Source: an uncultured Bacilli bacterium (GTDB lineage Bacteria; Bacillota_I; Bacilli_A; RF39; UBA660). Taken from it: a stretch of DNA of 5,788 bases. How positions within the stretch are numbered: the first letter of the stretch is position 1; every line of letters starts with the position of its first letter. The position numbers and the translations under genes are program-made. The notes under the pieces were generated by a model that worked only from the letters and a program-made list of their open reading frames with translations, was not told where the DNA came from and did no database searches. Below are positions 1 through 5,788 of the stretch, piece after piece. The DNA is taken from the NCBI GenBank assembly GCA_947585065.1, contig CANPWX010000072.1:1-5788 (forward strand). The letters run 5' to 3'.

Positions 1-2
1 TT

Positions 3-158
3 GCTAAGCAGATTTTGAAAATTGGTATACAGATTTTCCCTTATTTTTTAAAATCTGCTAATACGCCTATTTTTTTTGTCTTATTTTGTCGAAAAAAAGA
101 GAAAGATGATTTTAGAAAGAATTTCCATATTATAAAAACAGGAAATGATTCAAAATAA
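3..158 (+). CDS. C-terminal end of an upstream protein (partial, function not recognised)
   Basis: A reading frame is open from the left edge of the window to a TAA at 156-158, giving 51 codons whose start lies outside. Codon usage looks coding: many codons begin with G (GCT, GGT, GTC, GAT, GGA) and third positions are A/T-rich, as in the two long genes downstream. The peptide has a hydrophobic stretch ending in PIFFVLFCRKK, then a charged hydrophilic tail. A strand-like hydrophobic run followed by RKK near a C-terminus is seen in some class I SAM-dependent methyltransferases, but that resemblance is weak and I assign no function. The stop lies 75 bases before the first ATPase, in the same direction, and no convincing terminator hairpin lies between them. 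An open frame of this length could occur by chance in such AT-rich DNA, so confidence is moderate. Confidence 0.5.
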   Translation, partial: AKQILKIGIQIFPYFLKSANTPIFFVLFCRKKEKDDFRKNFHIIKTGNDSK

Positions 159-218
159 GATAAAAGGAAGAAAAAAGAGAAAAAGTATTTTTTTAAATTT
201 TACATCATATACTTCTTT

Positions 219-225
219 AGGTGAT
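219..225 (+). promoter_or_regulatory. Shine-Dalgarno site deciding the start of the first ATPase
   Basis: AGGTGAT at 219-225 is complementary to the conserved 3' end of bacterial 16S rRNA (ATCACCT) and lies 8 bases before the ATG at 234. The second in-frame ATG, at 243, would be 17 bases away, and an in-frame TGA at 222-224 rules out any earlier start. A TATACT at 208-213 resembles a -10 box, but I find no convincing -35 element upstream of it, so the promoter of this gene is unassigned. Confidence 0.6.
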
Positions 226-233
226 ACGACACT

Positions 234-2825
234 ATGGAGCGAATGGGATTAGACAGTAAAGAAGTAGAAGTACAAAGAAAAAAATATGGAACAAATGCTT
301 TAACAGAAGTCAAAAAGAAAAGTTTTTGGAAATTATTATTAGAATCTTTGGGAGATCCCATTATTAAAATTTTATTAGTTGCCTTGGCTATTAAAGTAGT
401 TTTTTTATTTCGTGATTTTGATTATTTTGAAACTTTAGGAATTTTAATAGCAATATTTTTGGCTTCCTTTATTTCATCGATAAGTGAGTACGGAAGTGAA
501 GAAGCATTTAAAAAGCTTCAAGAAGAAACAGAAAGCACTGTTGTAAAAGTAAAACGTGATGGTAAAATCATCGAAATCAAAATGGACGAAGTTGTCGTGG
601 GTGATATTGTTTTATTAGAAACAGGAGATGCTATTCCTGCAGATGGAATTCTGATTGATGGCTCTTTAAGTGTTGATGAATCTCGTTTAAATGGCGAGAC
701 AAAAGAAAATAAAAAAAGTGTAGAAACAAAAAATATTCAATTGCTTCGAGGATCAGTAATCTATGAAGGAAATGGATATATGGAAGTAGAAAAAGTAGGC
801 GATAAAACCGTATATGGTTCATTAGCCAAAGAAGTTCAAGAAAAAGAACCAACCAGTCCTTTAAAATTAAGACTTCGTGGACTCGCGAAAACCATTAGTC
901 GTATAGGATATGTTGGTGCGGTATTAGTTACTTTTTCTTATCTTTTTTCAGTGATTGTAATAGAAAATAATTTTGAATGGACTAGGATTATGGAGACACT
1001 AACGAATTTTCGATTAATGGCCGACTATTTAATATATTCCTTAACTCTATCCGTAACAATTATTGTAGTTGCCGTACCTGAAGGCCTCCCAATGATGATC
1101 ACCCTAGTTTTATCTTCCAATATGAAAAGAATGTTAAAGAAAAATGTCTTAGTAAGAAAACTAGTGGGAATTGAAACAGCCGGTTCTTTAAATATTTTAT
1201 TTACAGACAAAACAGGAACTTTAACGAAAGGAAAATTAGAGGTAGTAGATGTTTTATCAAGTGAATTTATCCATTTCCATAATTATCAAGAATTACAAAA
1301 AGAAAAAAAATTATATTCTTATTTTTTAAAAGCAATGGTATGGAATAATAACAGTTTTTATTCAAAAGAAAAAGTAATAGGTGGTAATTCAACCGATCGA
1401 GCCTTCTTAAGTTTTTTTCCAATTGGAGAATATCCCAAAGAAATTATAAAAGCAGTCAATTTTGATAGTCGAAATAAATATTCAGCAGTTACTGTAAAAG
1501 AAAATGGAATGACTCTGACTTTTTTTAAAGGTGCCAGTGAAAAGATATTACCAAAATGCACACGAATGCTATTGAAAAATGGGGAAGAAAAACCTTTTAC
1601 ATCAAAAAAAGCTATGGAAGAAGAAATTAATAAATTAACCAAAAAAGGAAGTCGTGTATTAACAATTGCCTTTTCTCATAGTGAAACACTAGAATACTTA
1701 ACTTTTATTGGGATTGTAGCAATTAAAGACGATTTAAGAAATGAAGCCAAAGAAGGAGTAAATTTAATACAAAGTGCTGGAATACAAGTAGTGATGATTA
1801 CAGGCGATGCAAAAGAAACTGCATCATCCATTGCCAAGGAAGTAGGAATAGTCCGTAGCCCGAATGATCTGATATTGACAAGTGAAGAATTAAATCGATA
1901 TACAGAAAATGATTTAGAAAGTCTTTTGCCACGAATTAAAGTTATAGCAAGAGCATTACCCCAAGATAAAAGTAAACTCGTAAAAATTGCCGAGAGAAAA
2001 GAACTGATTGTAGGAATGACAGGGGATGGAGTAAACGATGCTCCAGCCTTAAAAAAAGCGAATGTTGGTTTTGCAATGGGAAGTGGTACAGAAGTTGCCA
2101 AAGAAGCAAGCGATATTGTGATATTAGACGATAACATATTATCAATCAGTGAAGCAATTCTTTATGGAAGAACTATTTTTAAAAGTATTCGTAAATTTAT
2201 TATCTATCAATGTACCTGTAATTTTGTAGCTTTATTTTTATCCATCATTGGCCCTTTTGTAGGAGTAAACACACCAATTACAATAATTCAAATGCTTTGG
2301 ATCAATATGATAATGGATACATTTGCAGGTCTTGCATTCTCCTATGAACCAGCCTTAAAAGATACAATGTTAGAATGCCCAAAAGATAAAAATGAACCAA
2401 TCATGAATCGATATATGTACTCACAAATTATTTTTACCGGATTTTATTCTGCGTTACTTTGTCTGTTCTTTTTAAAACATCCATGGATACGTTCATTAGT
2501 AAGAACAGGAGAAAACAACAAATATTTAATGACAGCCTATTTTGCATTATTTATCTTTATTGGTATTGGAAATGCTTTTAATGCAAGAACACATCGTTTA
2601 AATTTATTTGCCCATTTAAAAGAGAATATTGTTTTTGTAATCACCATAGTATTTATTGCTACAGTTCAAATGATCTTAATATATAAAGGAGGTACTGTAT
2701 TTCGAACATTTGGACTAACGCCATTTGAATTATTTTTTGTAATCATTTTAGCTTTTACAGTAATTCCCGTGGACTTTTTTCGAAAAATAATATTAAAGAA
2801 AAAAGGGATTAAATTAGGAGTATAA
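234..2825 (+). CDS. Calcium-transporting P-type ATPase, PMCA-like (type IIB)
   Basis: This is a complete 863-residue membrane ATPase that probably exports Ca2+ from the cytoplasm, possibly in exchange for protons. An N-terminal cation-ATPase segment (about 1-40) is followed by M1-M2 (about 41-84), the actuator domain (about 100-205) with LNGET at 152-156, M3-M4 (about 222-296) with PEGLP at 282-286, the phosphorylation site DKTGTLT with D325, the nucleotide-binding domain with FKGA at 431-434, TGD at 523-525, the hinge TGDGVNDAP at 596-604, and M5-M10 (about 653-851). Ligand positions match PMCA rather than SERCA: E283 in M4, N663 in M5 with A666 where SERCA has its site I glutamate, and N691/D695 in the M6 motif LWINMIMDTFAGLA. 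This predicts a single Ca2+ site. The protein ends just after M10, so the C-terminal calmodulin-binding tail of animal PMCAs is absent. Oddities are NGET in place of TGES, DDLR in place of the usual DPxR at 499-502, and cysteines at 660 and 662. The start is set by AGGTGAT upstream and an in-frame stop at 222. Class assignment is strong; Ca2+ specificity is inferred from the motifs. Confidence 0.93.
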   Translation: MERMGLDSKEVEVQRKKYGTNALTEVKKKSFWKLLLESLGDPIIKILLVALAIKVVFLFRDFDYFETLGILIAIFLASFISSISEYGSEEAFKKLQEETESTVVKVKRDGKIIEIKMDEVVVGDIVLLETGDAIPADGILIDGSLSVDESRLNGETKENKKSVETKNIQLLRGSVIYEGNGYMEVEKVGDKTVYGSLAKEVQEKEPTSPLKLRLRGLAKTISRIGYVGAVLVTFSYLFSVIVIENNFEWTRIMETLTNFRLMADYLIYSLTLSVTIIVVAVPEGLPMMITLVLSSNMKRMLKKNVLVRKLVGIETAGSLNILFTDKTGTLTKGKLEVVDVLSSEFIHFHNYQELQKEKKLYSYFLKAMVWNNNSFYSKEKVIGGNSTDRAFLSFFPIGEYPKEIIKAVNFDSRNKYSAVTVKENGMTLTFFKGASEKILPKCTRMLLKNGEEKPFTSKKAMEEEINKLTKKGSRVLTIAFSHSETLEYLTFIGIVAIKDDLRNEAKEGVNLIQSAGIQVVMITGDAKETASSIAKEVGIVRSPNDLILTSEELNRYTENDLESLLPRIKVIARALPQDKSKLVKIAERKELIVGMTGDGVNDAPALKKANVGFAMGSGTEVAKEASDIVILDDNILSISEAILYGRTIFKSIRKFIIYQCTCNFVALFLSIIGPFVGVNTPITIIQMLWINMIMDTFAGLAFSYEPALKDTMLECPKDKNEPIMNRYMYSQIIFTGFYSALLCLFFLKHPWIRSLVRTGENNKYLMTAYFALFIFIGIGNAFNARTHRLNLFAHLKENIVFVITIVFIATVQMILIYKGGTVFRTFGLTPFELFFVIILAFTVIPVDFFRKIILKKKGIKLGV

Positions 2826-2847
2826 AGAGTAAAGTATTCAAAATTTT

Positions 2848-2877
2848 TTGTAACATCTTTTATTTACGTGCTATAAT
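2848..2877 (+). promoter_or_regulatory. Extended -10 promoter for the second ATPase
   Basis: A perfect TATAAT at 2872-2877 is preceded directly by TGC (2869-2871), giving the TGn extended -10 form. TTGTAA at 2848-2853 is a fair -35 box with an 18-base spacer. Transcription would begin near 2884, giving a leader of about 16 bases to the ATG at 2900. The site lies in the 74-base gap after the first ATPase, so the second pump can be expressed separately. I see no stable terminator hairpin in the gap, so readthrough from the first gene also remains possible. Confidence 0.65.
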
Positions 2878-2899
2878 CATTTTGAATGAGTGTGATAGT

Positions 2900-5251
2900 A
2901 TGAAACAAGAAAAAATAATGGGTCTGAATCAAAATGAAGTAAATCAAAGAATTCAAAAAGGATTAGTAAATTATGATGATACACCTAAAACAAAAACCAT
3001 AAAAGAAATTATTATGAGTAATACATTTACTTACTTTAATTTTCTAAATATATCTTTAGGACTTGCTGTTTTTCTTTCAGCTCTTTTTAGTGGAGAATTT
3101 TTAAATGGATTAAAAAATTGTTTATTTATGGGTGTAATTATTATTAATTCCATTATCAGTATCGTAGAAGAAATTATTTCTAAAAAAATTATAGATAAAT
3201 TATCCATGTTATCAGAAACGACAATTACGACTATTAGAGATGGAGAAAAAAAATCTTTATCTATCGAAGAATTAGTGCAAGATGATATCATTTTAATTCA
3301 AAGGGGACATCAAGTAGTTTGTGATGCAACTATCCAAAAAGGCGAAGTAGAAGTAAATGAATCTTTTATTACAGGAGAAAGTGATCCTATTTTAAAGAAA
3401 AAAGGGGATATGCTACTTTCTGGATCTTTTTTAATAAGTGGGGAATGTTATGCTAAAATAAAACATGTAGGTTCTAATAATTATGTTTCAAAAATTTCTA
3501 AAGAAGCAAAATATAATAAAAAGGTAAATTCGATTATTATGGATTCCTTTGAAAAATTATTAAAAGTATTATCTATTTTAATTATTCCCATTAGTGTAAT
3601 GATGTATTTAAGTCAGCTACATGCAACCTCAGGTTCAGTGACAGAATCCATTTTTACAACTGTCGCGGCTATTATAGGAATGATACCAGAAGGATTAGTA
3701 TTACTTACTAGTTCTGTAATGGCCGTAAGCATCATAAGATTATCAAAATATAAAGTTTTAGTGCAACAATTGTATTGCATTGAAACATTAGCAAGAGTAG
3801 ATGTAATTTGTGTAGATAAAACAGGGACATTAACAGAGGGAAAAATGGAAGTAACCAAAATAATTCCCCATCGAAAAACATCTAAAAAAAGATTAGAAGA
3901 GATTATTTCTTTATATTGCAATTCAGTGAAAGATAGCAATGCAACCATGGAAGCATTACAAAAAAAATATCCGAATAAAGAGAATGATATTGTGAAAAAA
4001 GAAATTCCTTTTTCTTCCGAAAGAAAATGGTCTGCGATTGAATTTCAAAATCATGAAGCAATTTACGTTGGTGCACCAGAGTTCTTAATAAAAGAGGAGA
4101 AAAAAATACCGAAAAACATTTTAGAATATCAAAAAGATTATCGTGTTTTAGTCGTGGCGAGCAAAAATAGTTTAGAAGATAGCCCCAAAAATTTAGAAAT
4201 TTTAGGTTTTATCTTACTTGAAGATGTAATTCGTGAAAATGCCAAAAAAACTTTAGATTATTTCAAAAAAGAAGGAGTTATGGTAAAAATAATTTCTGGA
4301 GACAATAGTAAAACAGTTTTAAATATTGCGAAAAAAGTAGGGCTAGGAAATATAAAAGGCATAGATGTAATGGGATTGAGTGAAGAAGAACTAAAAGAGG
4401 CTGTATTTCAATATCAAGCTTTTGGTAGAGTAAGTCCAGAACAAAAAAAATTAATGGTAGAAACATTACAAAAAAGTGGTAGAACAGTTGCTATGACAGG
4501 AGATGGAGTTAATGATGTATTAGCTTTAAAGAAAAGTGATTGTGCAATTTCAATCGCAAGTGGAAGCGATGCTGCAAGAAATGTTTCGCAACTAATACTA
4601 CTTGATAATAATTTTGAATCATTGCCAATAATTGTCGCGGAAGGAAGAAGAACCATTAACAATATCGAAAGAAGTGCCTCACTATTATTAGTCAAAACAA
4701 TTTATACCATTTTTCTAATTATTTTTAGTATTGTTTTATCAACAAAATATTTCTTTATTCCAATTCAGTTGACTTTGATTACTACATTTACTATTGGAAT
4801 TCCATCATTTTTGCTCGCACTGGAACCAAATCATGATTTAATAAAAGGAAATTTTCTTTTAAAAATTGTAAGTAAAAGTTTACCAGTAAGTTTAACAATT
4901 GTTTTCAACGTTATTTTAGTTACATTATTTACTAAGGTATTTCATTTATCCTATGAAATGCAAAGTTCCTTAGCAGTTTTTTTAACAGCCATAACAGGAT
5001 TTATTTATCTATATAAAATATGTATTCCGTTTACCAAAATAAGAATAGCCTTATTTATGACATTATTAATAGGATTTTGCTACTGTGCCTTTTTTCAATC
5101 TTCTTTCTTTAATTTAATACCAGTAACACCTGCAAGTCTATTAATTGGTCTTGTATTATCCATAGATTCTTTATATGTCTATAAAAAATTAAATCATTGG
5201 ATTAGTAAAGTTTTCTCAAAATTGGATCCTTCCATCGAAATTGAGTATTAA
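2900..5251 (+). CDS. Cation-transporting P-type ATPase, CtpE/Exp7-like family
   Basis: This is a complete 783-residue P-type ATPase, numbered from the ATG at 2900. It has M1-M2 (about 45-93), an actuator domain with canonical TGES at 158-161, M3-M4 (about 220-276) with GMIPEGL around 261-266, the phosphorylated aspartate D306 in DKTGTLT, a short nucleotide-binding domain with FSSERKWSA at 371-379 and VGAPE at 390-394, SGD at 466-468, the hinge TGDGVNDVLALKK starting at 533, and M5-M10 (about 592-762). DVLALKKSDC, ASGSDAA, EGRRTINNIERSAS, IQLTLI and ALEPN are signatures of the bacterial family containing mycobacterial CtpE and pneumococcal Exp7. There are no N-terminal metal-binding HMA domains and no CPC motif in M4, which argues against a copper or zinc pump. 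CtpE has been linked to Ca2+ transport, so Ca2+ or another divalent cation is the best substrate guess, but substrate and direction cannot be read from sequence. A TTG at 2882 would add six residues; it is disfavoured because it precedes the predicted transcription start near 2884. GTGAT at 2892-2896 is a partial Shine-Dalgarno match. Confidence 0.9.
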   Translation: MKQEKIMGLNQNEVNQRIQKGLVNYDDTPKTKTIKEIIMSNTFTYFNFLNISLGLAVFLSALFSGEFLNGLKNCLFMGVIIINSIISIVEEIISKKIIDKLSMLSETTITTIRDGEKKSLSIEELVQDDIILIQRGHQVVCDATIQKGEVEVNESFITGESDPILKKKGDMLLSGSFLISGECYAKIKHVGSNNYVSKISKEAKYNKKVNSIIMDSFEKLLKVLSILIIPISVMMYLSQLHATSGSVTESIFTTVAAIIGMIPEGLVLLTSSVMAVSIIRLSKYKVLVQQLYCIETLARVDVICVDKTGTLTEGKMEVTKIIPHRKTSKKRLEEIISLYCNSVKDSNATMEALQKKYPNKENDIVKKEIPFSSERKWSAIEFQNHEAIYVGAPEFLIKEEKKIPKNILEYQKDYRVLVVASKNSLEDSPKNLEILGFILLEDVIRENAKKTLDYFKKEGVMVKIISGDNSKTVLNIAKKVGLGNIKGIDVMGLSEEELKEAVFQYQAFGRVSPEQKKLMVETLQKSGRTVAMTGDGVNDVLALKKSDCAISIASGSDAARNVSQLILLDNNFESLPIIVAEGRRTINNIERSASLLLVKTIYTIFLIIFSIVLSTKYFFIPIQLTLITTFTIGIPSFLLALEPNHDLIKGNFLLKIVSKSLPVSLTIVFNVILVTLFTKVFHLSYEMQSSLAVFLTAITGFIYLYKICIPFTKIRIALFMTLLIGFCYCAFFQSSFFNLIPVTPASLLIGLVLSIDSLYVYKKLNHWISKVFSKLDPSIEIEY

Positions 5252-5412
5252 AAAAGTGGCTTTTATACAAGTTTATGAAAAAATGAGATAAATGGAATAA
5301 TAACAACTTTAGAAAATAGAAAAACATCTAACATTTTAGGAATAGATAAAAATACAAGACAGGAAGCAAAAAAGGACAAAGCGATAAAAATCTCAAAAAT
5401 GTAAAAAAAAGC

Positions 5413-5441
5413 TTGCAACTGTTCAAATTTTATGATAAGAT
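5413..5441 (+). promoter_or_regulatory. Promoter of the tRNA-Ala gene
   Basis: TTGCAA at 5413-5418 and TAAGAT at 5436-5441 are separated by 17 bases, and TGA at 5433-5435 supplies an extended -10 TGn. Transcription would start near 5448, leaving a leader of about 7 bases for RNase P to remove before the mature 5' end at 5455. A TATGAT overlapping at 5431-5436 is an alternative -10 but is only 12 bases from the -35 box. This promoter lets the tRNA be expressed independently of the ATPase upstream. Confidence 0.55.
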
Positions 5442-5454
5442 TGATTTGTTTGTT

Positions 5455-5531
5455 GGGGGACTAGCTCAGCTGGCTAGAGCATCTGCCCTGCACGCAGAGG
5501 GTCGCGGGTTCGAATCCCACGTCCTCCACCA
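5455..5531 (+). tRNA. tRNA-Ala, anticodon TGC, with encoded CCA
   Basis: A 77-base cloverleaf can be drawn by hand. The acceptor stem GGGGGAC (5455-5461) pairs with GTCCTCC (5521-5527) and contains G3:U70 (5457 with 5525), the main alanine identity element. The D arm is GCTC/GAGC (5464-5467 and 5477-5480). The anticodon stem TCTGC/GCAGA (5482-5486 and 5494-5498) closes a 7-base loop with anticodon TGC at 5489-5491. The T arm has the loop TTCGAAT (5509-5515). Discriminator A (5528) and CCA (5529-5531) are encoded. Two positions are unusual: base 33, before the anticodon, is C (5488) rather than the nearly universal T, and the T stem GCGGG/CCCAC has a C:A mismatch (5505 with 5519). The rest is intact, so I call it a gene rather than a relic. 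It would read GCN alanine codons, mainly GCA and GCG. Confidence 0.95.
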
Positions 5532-5543
5532 ATTATGTTTGTT

Positions 5544-5570
5544 AAGTCCTATAAATATGGGATTTTTTTT
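5544..5570 (+). terminator. Intrinsic terminator after the tRNA-Ala gene
   Basis: AAGTCCTAT (5544-5552) can pair with ATGGGATTT (5557-5565) around a 4-base loop, giving a 9-bp stem that includes two G:U pairs. It runs straight into eight consecutive T residues (5563-5570). The stem is AT-rich and weak, but its position 12 bases after the tRNA 3' end and the T-run make a rho-independent terminator the best reading. Confidence 0.6.
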
Positions 5571-5661
5571 AAAATAACATTAAAAGTAATAATAATTTAA
5601 TATTTAGTAGAAAGAATGAAAAATATAATTTTGCCAAAGTTAAAGTTTAAGATCATTACAT

Positions 5662-5788
5662 ATGAATCCAAGAAAAAACAAGTTAGTTTTAAGTACAATA
5701 AAAGATAATCAGCAAGATTTACTAAATTATTGGAATAAAGTCGTGGTGAATGGAGAAAGTATAAAATATATTTTAAATGCTAATAGAT
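5662..5788 (+). CDS. N-terminal start of an unrecognised protein (partial)
   Basis: An ATG at 5662 opens a frame with no stop through the right edge of the window, giving 42 codons. The peptide begins MNPRKNKLVLS and continues with a mixed polar segment (DLLNYWNK) and VVVNGESIKYILNA. It looks like a soluble protein start, with no signal peptide or membrane segment in the visible part. An in-frame TAA at 5641-5643 limits the start to this ATG or a later codon; GTG codons at 5743 and 5746 are less likely. A TATAAT at 5624-5629 could serve as a -10 box with a start near 5636, but its -35 is poor and no clear Shine-Dalgarno precedes the ATG. I do not recognise the family. Confidence 0.5.
   Translation, partial: MNPRKNKLVLSTIKDNQQDLLNYWNKVVVNGESIKYILNANR

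Noticed and set aside
70..77. An eight-T run that might end an upstream transcript.
   Set aside because: It lies inside the open frame at 3-158, where it encodes Ile-Phe-Phe, and sits 12 bases after the nearest hairpin.
222..236. TGATACGACACTATGG resembles the phage T7 RNA polymerase promoter.
   Set aside because: It lacks bases within the T7 consensus, so the spacing between recognition and initiation parts is wrong, and it overlaps the ribosome site and start codon of the first ATPase. The likeness is coincidental.
1676..2137. A long open frame on the minus strand (153 codons), with several shorter antisense frames over both ATPases.
   Set aside because: They lie opposite conserved ATPase coding sequence, including the TGDGVND hinge, and their translations look like low-complexity mirror products of AT-rich codons.
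2826..2871. A possible terminator between the two ATPases around the T-run at 2844-2849.
   Set aside because: The only pairing is a short A/T palindrome without G:C pairs, so no real hairpin precedes the T-run.
234..5251. The two ATPases as a tandem duplication.
   Set aside because: They share only generic P-type motifs. Their actuator, hinge and M4-M6 sequences belong to different families and their lengths differ by 80 residues.
5252..5264. AAAAG-TGG-CTTTT just after the second ATPase as a possible terminator.
   Set aside because: The stem is only 5 bp with four A:T pairs and a 3-base loop, and no T-run follows beyond the stem itself. It would be too unstable to terminate.

Overview
The window is AT-rich, with A/T-ending codons throughout, bacterial Shine-Dalgarno and sigma70/SigA-type promoter motifs, and a tRNA gene with an encoded CCA end. 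Tryptophan is read from TGG and no TGA occurs inside either long gene, so the standard bacterial code fits. This points to a low-GC Bacillota-type bacterium, possibly from an uncultured Bacilli or Clostridia lineage; that placement is inference, since the window has no ribosomal RNA or other taxonomic marker.

Layout, all on the + strand. Positions 3-158 hold the last 51 codons of an upstream gene cut by the window edge. Positions 234-2825 encode a complete calcium-type P-type ATPase of the PMCA-like (type IIB) class. After a 74-base gap with its own extended -10 promoter, 2900-5251 encodes a second complete P-type ATPase from a different family, the CtpE/Exp7-like group. A 203-base spacer without a convincing gene follows. 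A tRNA-Ala(UGC) lies at 5455-5531 with a recognisable promoter and a short hairpin/T-run terminator. The start of an unrecognised gene (5662 onward) runs off the right edge.

How the genes work together: both ATPases keep the full catalytic set (actuator glutamate, DKTGT aspartate, nucleotide-binding residues, TGDGVND hinge) and ten predicted membrane segments. The first has the M4/M5/M6 ligand pattern of plasma-membrane Ca2+ pumps and is most likely a Ca2+ exporter. The second belongs to a family in which mycobacterial CtpE has been linked to Ca2+ transport, so the pair may be a calcium or divalent-cation homeostasis locus. They are not a recent tandem duplication, because their motifs and membrane segments differ by family. 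I see no mobile element, CRISPR array, riboswitch or clear new system. The points most worth checking are the variant actuator motif and two M5 cysteines in the first pump, the start and promoter of the second, and two unusual positions in the tRNA.
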